Of a stretch of 64,000 bases of DNA, positions 47,228-59,200 are shown one piece after another. How positions within the stretch are numbered: the first letter of the stretch is position 1; each line of letters begins with the position of its first letter. Position numbers and translations under genes: made by a program. This DNA comes from Parelaphostrongylus tenuis. Lineage: Eukaryota > Nematoda > Chromadorea > Rhabditida > Metastrongylidae. The notes beneath the pieces were generated by a model, which was not told the origin of the DNA, did not search any database, and saw nothing but the letters and a program-made list of their open reading frames with translations. Where the stretch lies: NCBI GenBank assembly GCA_019055375.1, contig JAHQIW010004272.1, positions 248,001-312,000 on the forward strand, written 5' to 3'.

Positions 47228-50200
47228 TCTCGTGCATCACTTGCCACCCCGATAGTGGAAGAGTGAATCAATTGAGCATCAATAAAACTTTCATATTCTC
47301 CTATCGTGTGAAAGAGTAGCCCAATGGGACTTATTGTTCTGGAAATTGTTGAGCATAGCATCCGTCTTCCTGATATTTCGTGAAGTTATCAGACCATTAC
47401 GTCGGTTAGTGGCTTTCCTGGTTGCGTTTGAGATTTTGACAATTGCAATTGAAAAGGGTTGTTGTCCATCGATGGCCGTTAAAACGCATTGTCAGGCTCA
47501 CTGCTTCAATAGTCTGACCTACGTCAGAACGGCATCCATGACTATTGATAGACTTATGTCAGAACTCAGTATACTTTCTTTCTTCACGAAAAACAGAGAT
47601 ATTCGTAGCATTGACCTTTGACTGAGCGTTCAATTGCGTCAGGTGATTCTTCTCTTTATCACGGCGAACCTGCTTTTAATGCATATGGTAAGGCATGAAT
47701 AACTGAATCGAAAAAATAGGCAAAGAACCAGGTGTTTTGTTTCCTTTACCGCACCCTCGAAGCTCTTAAATATCCCTAAAGCGCCCATCAGATAAATGTG
47801 CCTGGCGCATCCGAGACTATTCATTCATTCAAAAGTAAATGGAGATCTACAAGCCAAATCGTTTTTCACAAATAATGTTTTCACAAAATTTAGTCACAGA
47901 CCAAATTTTCCTTGAGCAATATCGAAATCGCTTAACATTTGCTTTGCCTAACTGTCGCCTGGCGTTATTCGACCTCCAATTTTCACCCCTATTTACTTTT
48001 GTTGTAATTCTTTAGGTGTTTAAATCTTTCCTTCTTAGACCAGTTGTTGTAAGATTCCTCACCGACGAAATACATGTCGATTTCAGGCCAATCAATGTAT
48101 TCTTCAAATTCTCTCCATTACCTTTTTGAGAGTTTTAACTATTCTGTCTCGACATCTGAGTGCAATCGTGCTGGTTTTGCACTTGGCGTAGCTTTGGCAG
48201 ACTTTGAAATAGCTTTTTTTTGCCTTTTGCGGCTTCTGTCATGGCTGGTGCCTTTCTTCTTTGGGACCTTCTTTTATAGGTTCTCTACACCGTTATGTAA
48301 ATCCAAACGTGAGTTGGCAACTGCCTGCGACCTCTACGATTAGCGCAACTTATGAGCTCTAGCTTTATGAAGACAACAAACTTTCCTTGGCGAATTTTGC
48401 GCTCTCAGTTCTATACCGCTAGCGTAATGAACTAATGATACAAATGAGTCGTGATTTATGGCAGCCTAAAAAATTCCTTTTTTGAATTCAGCTACTTTCG
48501 AAAAATGTTAGAAAAAAAGCTGATGTCTGTACACATGTAAAACTTTGGAGCAGCAATGACATCGGTTATACGGAACCATCAGTTTAGTGTGATGCGGTCT
48601 GTTTCTTATGGTCCGCTCCATGAAAAGACTCTGAAGTCACTGGTGCGAATGAAGCTTTTGGAACTGTGGATTACCATGGACGGTTCCTGTCACCGGTGAA
48701 AAACTCAGGCGGCCTCTCACCCTATTGTTCCATTCCAATTCAGCGGCCCTTATAAGGAGCTCTGTAATATTTTTAAGCCCAAATTACGCGCTAGTACCCC
48801 AATAATAAATTCCAAGAAGTGTTACTCTTGTGTGAAGAATTTTTTAGTTGCATAAGAAACGTCTCAACTTTGTCATCGTTATCGCTTGATATTGGTGTTT
48901 GAACAAGAGTGTGGTCAAAACCGACAATGAACCACATCTCTTTAGCCATTAGTGTCCGATCCGCTCAAATGAATCTATGTTTATGGTCAAACCCATCTAA
49001 ACGTGAGCGTCACTGCCATATGAAATTCTACTAACTCATGCTCCGAGAAACATTACCTATCCGGTCTCATATATAGCGTATATTGTGTTATGCTTTCTTG
49101 CCTCAACTAGGCCAATAACGGCGTACCTCACCCGTCTTTATTGCAATAATGACCTTTCTATAGAAGATTCGTATGCAAGCGTAAGTATGTGATAAGTGCA
49201 GATTATTACCTTAGCCTGTTGCCATTTTGGCAGCCTAGTCTGGCTCTGTGATTTTTTAAATCTCTTCGTACTCGTACTCTCCATAGTCGTCTTTATAGGC
49301 GCTACCATTTCAAGAGCCTTTTCTGTGCCAGTGAAATAAGCTTATTTCTCTTCAATGCTTAGCCTTCCGCAGTTAACGTATTACTTGCTGAGCTCTTAAC
49401 GTGAGGAATAGCTCTCTAAGGGTAGCCTGTCAGTCTTTCGGAGAGGGAGAAGCTGTTTGTTGGTGGGAACCCCCGGCCGCCTCTCATGTGATCTGCAGCA
49501 GCTTGATTGCATGCCTTTGGCCAATTTGACTCTTAGAAGAAAAAGTGTGCCAAATTGATACTGCAAAAACTGGGAATCCATCTTTTAAATGCACCTGCCC
49601 TTCAGAGAAGAATATGGTCGCGCTTGCTTAGCGTTCAATTCTTCAATACGCCACTAGGAGGCAAGTCACCTGTCCTCGCATCTAAGCGGATATAGAAGCG
49701 CGCATTCATAGATACTGCATAACGTAGCATTCCTAATGCTACGTCATACAGCATATAAATTTATGTTTATGTGCATGTACTCATATATATATATATATAT
49801 ATATATAGTATATATATATATATGAATGTGTATGCATATATACAACAGATTGTGTAAAAAGTTCGTGCCGTTTTCGTTCCCTATGGTATTTGCAATAAAA
49901 CTGCACGATCTCAGTATCTTTCAGTTGCTCATTTTTTTGCAAACATTTTGGTATTACACCTTGCCTATACTTCCTTTGAAATGGAGCTGTCGTAAGAACA
50001 GATTTCTTTGCTACTCATCTACGAATGGCGCCTAGGGGAAAATGCTAATGAAGCGGCAAGGAAGTCCAGTGGAGCTTGAGGTGACGATACTATCAACTTC
50101 CTATAGACCGCCTGAGCGCGGCCGATCTCCCATGCTGCTCAGTACAGCTTTGAATTTTGCGATTACTTCCTAACCATCCTTTCTGCAACCGTATCGCTGC

Positions 50201-53200
50201 CCCAAGCTCTTACGCGCCCCTTCATTAGCATCATCCCCTACGTGCCATTCGTGCACGGCTAACAAGGGAATTTGTTCCCTAGGCAGTTCCATCGTAGTTC
50301 AAGTATAGGTACTTCATATATTAAAACGCTGTGAGATGGCAAAATCATGTAACTTCATTGCAAGAATCACAACAAGAAACTGAAGCGGCACGAACTTTTT
50401 ACAAGGCCCTTTATATATGTATATATATATATATATTATATATATATATATATGTATATATATTATGTGCATTTGCATGTATATAAGTAACGAAAATAGT
50501 TCTGATAATTGTTTCAGATATTTTAGCATCGAGAAAATGTTCCATAAAGAAATGAATTCAGCAATTGAGAGAGCAATATTACGTTTATTAGATCAACAAT
50601 TATAATAAAACAAGAAAGGTCATAACAAATTTTCAGAATTTTCAGAAGAATAGAATTACCAGAATTTTACTACTAAACATTTGCGAATTTGCTTGAAAAA
50701 ATTTTCAGCGATGCTCGCACACGTTTCCAAAGTGAATTTTTTGTCCCATGCCGGTGTCAAAGCCGTTTCAAGCGCTCTTAGGAGAGTGTGGCAAGTAGCC
50801 AAGACCTTTCCTCCAGTGTGGACCACGCGGAGTAATCCATTAAGCTGAGTACCGCAGCGTCTGGCAACCAAATGTCTTTATTCCAAAACTTGGAAACAGC
50901 TCTTGACAGATGGCAATCGTTGAGCGGGCCGAATGCGCAGGACCGCTGTCTTGCTGAAGAGTAAATCCGTCGGCGCCAAAATGTTGTGTAGGGCTCTAGC
51001 ACGCTTCGCAGCTTGCTACTGGCTGCGTTGATTTCAAGTCTTCTGCCGATGAAGACCGACGGCGTCTTTCCAGTGGAGCAAAGGTCGGTCCAGACCATTG
51101 CATAGGCCGGAAATTGACTGTGGTACATGGTTTTCACTACTCCAGATTACTGTTGAGTCTTCTTGAAAAGTTGACGCCGATTTTGGCGATTATGGAGTCG
51201 TTCGACCGTGAATATCTTCTCATCCGTAAAAAGCACCTTTGACAAACTAGCGCCATTTAACGCTGCACTCGCTAATACCGAGTTTTTTTTCACCATTTTA
51301 CCCATTGAAAGCTCCGGATTTCATTGAACTTAGCATTAGATCTTCTGAATGTTTTCCGGTTTGAGGAAATCCGGAGCTTCCAATGCGGAAGGTGGCTTGG
51401 AAAGCTCGGGATCAGCTAGTGGAACGCTTGAAACATTCCTAAAAATTAGCGGAAGCTGCGTAGCTGCAAGACCTCTTGCGTTCACTTTTTAGACAAAAAG
51501 ATTAAAAGAGAACGGATTCCAGAGGCTCATTAAATGGTTTCTTTTATAGCCGGTGTTCGTTTGTTAAAGGTGCCTTTTAGGGAATGCGAAGATATTCACA
51601 GTCAAATCACTCCGCAATTGTCATAATGGACGTCAACCTTCAAGAAAGATCAGCAGCAGCGCGCAGTAGCAATATCAGGAGCAGCAGTTATATTCCGGCC
51701 TCCGTGATGGTCTGGATTGGCATTTGCGCCGCCAGAGAAACGACGCTTATCATCTTCAGCGGAAAGGTCAAAGTAACAACCGCCAGCTATTAGAAACAGG
51801 TTTTATGGGACGTACTAGAGCCTTGGAGTACTCAACACTTTGGCACCCGACGTATTTACGCTTCAGCAGGACTGAACTACTGCGCATTCATTCTGCTCAA
51901 GGATTGCCATTTGTCAAGAGCTGAATCTGGGCGGTTTTTGTGGCAAAGACATTTGGCCACCAAACTTTTCTGATCTCAACCCAATGGATCACTCCGTGTG
52001 GCCCATAAATTAGGAAAGCAATAGATAATAGAAAAATTTCAGTATGCCACTCTAGCCTATATGTCTCTCTATGATGCACTGTTCCTTTATGGTCTAGCTC
52101 TTCGCGATGCCTACGAGGAAATTGGTGGATTCGACGTTCATCAAAATGGATCGCTTATTTGGTCAAAAATGGCCAATCGACAGTTTAAGGGTAGGTAAAG
52201 CTAGTCTAAATCAATTTCTCTTAAGGTCCTTTTTTTTCAAGATTCTTTGAGTTTTAATACCACAAATCAATGAACGAACACCAACAATTGCCACAGCATC
52301 TCAATTTATGCAAGAGAGTTGCAATCTAGAGTTTATGGTATGCTGAGATAAAAATTAGTAATGTATAAAGCAATTTTTCGCAACAGTCTCCTATTTCATG
52401 AAATGTTTCGCAAACTCAAACCATTAGTAGTTTCGCTTTTCAGATTTCATTTTGGTCCACCAACTTTCATTCCACTTATTCGTTTTTAAATTGTTCTTAT
52501 TCATGATTCTGTACATTATTATCCTATATTTACAGACAACTTATTCACTAATTTATATTATAATATACCAGAAGGTCTTTGAAGTTGCGGTAGCATTTTC
52601 GTGCAGTAATAACACGATTAACTCTGTCGTCGGTGGAAATTGAAGTAGTGGCACTGTTTTATTCACTATGCTGCTTTATCGTTCAAGTCATCTGGAGTTA
52701 CTATGACTGGTTATAGTTTTCTTTGTAACTTGTTCCAGGTGTGACTGGCCAAGTGCTAATGAACCACAAGGCAATTCGTGTGCCCAGTTATGCTACGTAC
52801 CACATCACTAACGGTACATTACGGATTGTAGTCGAACTAGAGGCAAAAACCGTCAGCAAAGAACGCTGCGAGAAGAAACAGTAATCAGTGTTCAGAGCAT
52901 GTAAATTGCTAGTTTTGATATTTAATAGAATAAATGAGGTCTATCTTAGCTTACAAGAAATCCTGTTAACCTTTCGTATATCATGTGCAAATATAGGTTG
53001 CTCGTGAGGTCATACAATTCTATTGGCCTTCATCAACTGGGCAATTGCCAAAAGCTGTACCATCATGCGGATTTACTGGAGCTGAATGTGACTATACTAT
53101 ATACTACGTTCTTATGGGCATAGCAGCATTTTTTCTTGCGGCTACCCCGCTATCTTATTTTATTTATATAAAACAGTAAGTAGAAAACCTTTTTCAATAT

Positions 53201-56200
53201 TTTTTTGGTTATATTACTATTGCTGTGACAATTCTTAGCAAAGAACAACTACTATACGATATGACGTGGCGCATACCAAGAGATAGCATCAGATTCTTGG
53301 ACAGCAAGCAGATGGTATGAAGGCATATCATTAACGATGGAGATTGGTGATGAGAATGGTGAAGTTATAGAAAAGAAAGTGAATTGTGCAGAATGATATT
53401 TTTGAGAGGTTGTAGAATGAGCAAACGAGAGATAGAATTGATCTTGCAGTGACATTTTCACCAATGAAATAAGTGTTGTGAGCTTATGAGCACAGAGGTA
53501 TGAGATACATCAGGCGAAAAGCACATAAAGAGATCCGAGCACTCGCTGACAAGCAGATCACAAAGCTCTGGGTCGTTTTCTGGAAGTCTCGGTTCGAAGC
53601 AAGTCACATCAGCAAAGCAGGCAATGGTAAACGGAGTGCGAGTGGCATTCAAACGCTTTCAGCAAACAAGAAATGTCACGTTTCCGAATCAGAATTAAAA
53701 ATTCTCAAAGAGGTCAGTATCACTACGGAATATTCTGAAGTAGTATTTTTCAATAAACTGACTTCATAGGACATAAATTTAGCTGAAACTCACTGAAAAT
53801 GAAAACCTCAACAAGTTTTATGGCATTGCGTTCAATCAGCAAAACGAGTTCATCGTGTTGTGGTTGTTCTGCTCACGTGGAAGTCTTGAAGTGAGTATCT
53901 AGTAGTTCTCCTTTACCAAGACAACGGTTCTCATTCAACCTTTTTATACTTGAATATCTTTATGAATTGCGTTTATGCCGAAGTTTCAAAAAGTCAAATG
54001 ATTTCCGAAGACCGTTTTCTGGAAAAGCAAGTGGTTCCGATAAAAAAAGGTCTTATTTTTAGGACATACTCTTCAACGACGAGCTTAAACTTGGTCGTAA
54101 CTTCCAGGTTTCTTTTGCAAAAGATGTGGTCAAGGTAAAATGTGCATGATACTTACATTCTTGTTACATTTTTCACGATAGTGACAAGATGACAAAAGAA
54201 GAAATAAGTGATTTTTGCTTCATTTTGACGAAATTTTTGCAAAATTCAGGCGTCCAACAGTTCATTGATATTTTTTACTTGTTTTGCTAATAAATTTCGT
54301 ATCTCGTAAGTAATTTTGTTGCGTCATAAAGAATAATTTTGAAGAACTAAGACGAGAACCTATATTATGGTAGAATATTTTTGTTTTTTTTAAGGCAATA
54401 AGAAATGTTTCCACAAAAGACATTGAGTATTAGTCTGACATTATGACAACCTGCAAAATCTTTATCAGATCTTTTCACTGCCATTCCAAATGTTTAGTGT
54501 TGGGTCAATCATGTACTATTCTTCTGAAACTCTGATTTTTCGTTGAACTCCGGGATGAAAATCATGGACATATCCATCAAAACTCTATAATCGGCGGTGC
54601 CTCCTACGCAGCGTCAATTCGAAGACAAACATAGCTTCAACATATTATCTGTCAGCTTCTTTAAGTTGTAAGAAATTGTCCTAGTGAGAGTAGCAGAAAT
54701 AGAAAGCAATCAGAATTGGAACATCATACTTGATGGGACACGTGCACTGCGCCTATACGGAAATTGATAAAAAAAGCCGTTAGCTACTGAATTTTTCAAG
54801 ATGTCAAATAGACAGCAAGAAAACCACTGATCTGATAATCAAAACTTCAAAGGGAGCCCTAGAATGTATATATGTTGCTCAATGCGCTTTGAAGCAAAGA
54901 GAGCGCTTTGGGCTACTCCTGTGCTTGACATAAGAAAACGAAAAATTTATTTGAACCGCTGGAGTCACTCAACGATCACTGAGCAGCAGCTGATGGGGCT
55001 CATATAGTACTCTGGTTGAAGGCACCTTCAATACACACAGCTATTGATTTGATATCGCGCTCAAAACAGAAAAGCACCCTTCCCTTCCGGGTCGAAACTT
55101 TCATATTAAACTGGTCTGGGAGGGTAAAACACTGATTTGAAACATCGTTGGATATGAAGGAGTCATCGTATAAACTAAAGATGCCTCCATTTACCTCTGC
55201 AGTGCCACGAACAAAGCGGAATGCATTTCACTTTCCTAGAAGATTGATCAACACCAAACGCTTCAGACCTTATCCACTTATATAGTTGACACTGATGCTG
55301 AACGTTTCTCCTTACAAACTTGCTTTTCAAATAAAAATAATCAGAGGTGAAAGCGTAGTCAACAGAAGAGGTTATGTTTCAAACTATTAATTCAGTGCAC
55401 GATCATACATCCGTTTCTTTTTGATAAAATCTTCCAACAAGCTCTCACTTTGAGGCATTTTGTCAATACAATTTTATAAAATTGAATCAGCCTTTGAACA
55501 GCTGCTGCGCTGTGGCCGAGTGGTTGTGATGCTCGTTGCGGCGCGCGCAGACTGAGCCCCGTTCCTAACACTTTCCGGCACTCAAAACGAACGTCCTATG
55601 AAACGCTACAGCCACGCTATCCTCGACATTGCAAAGAGGCTTAGTCGACTTATACTACGATGTTCAAGAAGAAGACGAAAAAACGAATTGGTGCTAGAAG
55701 TAGTGGGATCCTCACAGTGAGAAGGAAACAATGTAAAGATAGATTAATAAAGTGAGAAGAAAGTTTCAACAGCCATCACTCAGCTACTAATTTATCATGG
55801 AAATGCCATAAGATGGTTCTTTGAGTCAGTGCATTTGAAATATTCGAAAATTATATTCGTCTTACTCATTTTCCTATGAAAATTATCTTGGTGGAAGAAA
55901 AAAGCTTTGTCAAAAAAATGTCATTTCCAGGGACTTTCCTTCTTGCATTCGTCGCCTCTCCTGTTCCATGGTTTGTTGTGCTTACAAAATTGCTTAGTGG
56001 ATTCCAATTGGACGGTCAAACTTACAAATTTTGGAACGGAGTGGATAACCAGTGAAAAGCTCTACCACAACGAGATCAAGCTCATTGTAGAGGAGGTTGA
56101 AGACGAAAACGATCGTCTAGCAGATAGAAGTAAAGTCCTTTTCTTAATTGGAAAAAGAAAACCATATAGTATTCTTAGGACGGTAAAAGCGAATAGCGCT

Positions 56201-59200
56201 GCAAAGGTTTAGCAATAATATCAGGCACTGCTACACACCTTAGAGCTAACTACCAATGTGTTATTTTGTTTAAGAAAAAAATTGGCGTTGAACAGATGTA
56301 ACAATAACCTTTATAGTGAATCCTAGATGTCATGTTATAAAGACGAAGAAGAAAGCGCATAAACAAGACAATTGTGAGCTATAAATATTGTAAAGTATCT
56401 GTTGATTTTATTTCCATTTTGGAGCGGAGAACTAGTAAAACTGAAAATTGTATTAACCCTTTTCTTGTTGGCGAAATCACTCTGGCTTTTTCAGAATACG
56501 TGCAGCAAGCTCCGGAAATCATTCGGGAATTGGTGACAAGAAAGGCGCTTCCACCTGGTTCTCAACCAGCTGACATATATTCATTGGGAATGGTGCTTTA
56601 CCAAATATTGTTCCGTGTTCAACCGTTCTATGAAAGAGGAAAAAGCGTTGCAAGTGAATGTCCTTTTCTCTATATTATTTAAGCAGTGTGCCTGATAGTT
56701 AATTTTGAACCATGAATGTGGTCCGTTATGAGCACTATGCAATGCAATGCACGTGTTTGGCCTTGCACAGCCTCGTCAGTAGCGCAATACCATTGTTTTT
56801 AGCCAAGAAACACGTGTATAGCACTTTTTGAATGCCCATTATAGACCACATACATGGTTCGAATCGACTATCAGGCATATTGAAATTTGAGCGTGGTCTA
56901 GAGAAACACTATAAACAAAAGGTACTCACATAGTAGTTTGGAAAATACGAGTGTTTACAAACATCGAAACAGTAGAAAAACTAGCACAATACCAGGAAAG
57001 TGGTTCATCGACCTTACTTTTTATCGCTTATGAAATTTGTTCCAGTATGTTGTAAACAAATATAATTCAAAACTTTGTGTACAAGAACTAGTAAGTGTTG
57101 TCTCCGAAACCATCATCACTCTACAGAGTTGATGGAAATGATATCCTTGGCGAATGACGACGATCAACTCATTCGCCCTACATTTCCCACCGTTCAAGGC
57201 GAGGAAAGTTTCAACCTACAAGTACGTTATCGACTGTACTTAAAAGTCATACATTTGCAAACTGTAATACGCTGAAAAATCGTTGATATTTAAGTTGCTA
57301 TCGTGTATTGAAGCATGTTGGCTCGAACTTCCCGAAATGAGGCCACATGTTAAAAAAGTCCGGAGCATGGTCAACGCGAATCTACGTTCGACGTATGTTT
57401 TATGAAGGCTTATGTTAAATTTAATTGTGACTATTTACACGTGTCCTTTAACTTAGTGGCAAAGGATCACTGGTTGATCAGATGATGAAGATGATGGAAG
57501 AGTACACAAGCAATCTGGAAAACATGGTTCGTGACCGTACAGCACTTCTCGAAGAGGCGCAGAAGCAAGCTGATCGGCTACTGAACAGCATGTTGCCTAA
57601 GTACTTATACAATCTTCTTCAGATCTTACAATTATTTTCACAGCTCTTATTCGATACGTCCTACTCGTCAACCACAGATCATCGAACATGACAGAGTGAA
57701 ATAGAACATATTTATTGTCAAGGTCGACTTTTGAACTCAAATTTTCACTCCTGCTCTTTACAAATGTAACCATTTGTAAATAGGTGATCTTTCTCGTAAC
57801 ACAGAAACAATAGTATAACGTTTTCGACTTAAATAATTCTTAGTTGACGTAGCGCTTGCGTGTTTCGAATCTCAATCGATGAATGGATTACAGTGGTTTT
57901 GGAGGCCTGCAGATCCGCCTTGCACAGCTGCCATTCGTGATTTCGATGGCAGTGCTAGGCGAAAAATAAGCAGTGGATGAGCATCATACTAACACTCATC
58001 ATTTGACATTCCAGAGAGAGCATTCGTAATTCAGATGTGCGTTAGAAATGCAGGAATTAGTATGTTGATATAGTTTTCAAAGACAAAAGAGAAAAGAGTT
58101 GGTGACTTTGATAGGAAAGGTAGTGTTCTTATAAGCATCGAAAGCTGATGATTACAGCACATGCTTCCACATGCTCATCATCGATCATGTTCACATTTCG
58201 CTACAGATTTTCACTTCTGATTCTGACACGAGAACTGCTCCTCGTGATGATTTCCTTTGCGAGTTCGGCATCGTTTTTGTCTACAAGCACGGACCGCTCA
58301 TGTTAAATTATGGCAGATGAAGCTATTTCATACAACACCGCACATTACAAAGATCTTCATGTAGTTAACATGTGTATAACATACGTCATTCAACAAAGAA
58401 AGCGGAAGATGGTCCTTTGCTTAAGATGGATCATTAGAAGTATTCGAAGTGAGATTTGAAGCTTCTGATTCAATGGCATCTTGGTCTAAGAATGAAGAAA
58501 AATGTAAGGATCTGCCAAAACTTCATGGACCTGTGGGAAACATTTGATATTTACAGACGACTATGAAAGCCCGATGCAATCAACCTCCGGTGATGAACTC
58601 TAGGAGATTTGTTCAAAAGCTGTAAACAAGTTACGACCAGACTGTCCTAATACAGAATGACATATATCTAAAGCAGAAGGAGATGTCCGCTAATTTGATG
58701 CTAACCCTTGAAATATTTTCAGTCACTTCAGAATGCTACCCGCTAGTTGCAACACAGCGAATCATTGGACTGCGTGCTACTAAATTTGTTAGGTGAGAGC
58801 GCTAATTAGCGATGGCGTTGACAATACTAAGTGATACTGTGTCAAATGAGCCACTCCAAACTGTGTTGACATGTAATACTATAAAGCTGTGAGAGTGCTA
58901 TTTTTTCCTCAAACTAAATTAGAATTGAATAGTGGTCCAGAAGTTAAATGAATGCAATCCAGACGTAAATTTTCAACTTTATTTCCTGACTAGTCTTTTA
59001 TTTAATGGCAGAGTTCCTGCGAAATCTAACCATAAGAGTGCAGAGATACGAGCACAGCTTGGAATCTGAGGTGACTTCAAACTCGCGATTGCTCTATCGG
59101 GGTTCAATATGTTTTCCACTGTAACGGTGAGGTCCTCGCTCTGCCTTTCTCAGAGATACTGGAAAATTATAATGAAAAACATAGTGAGCCCCCGGAAAGC

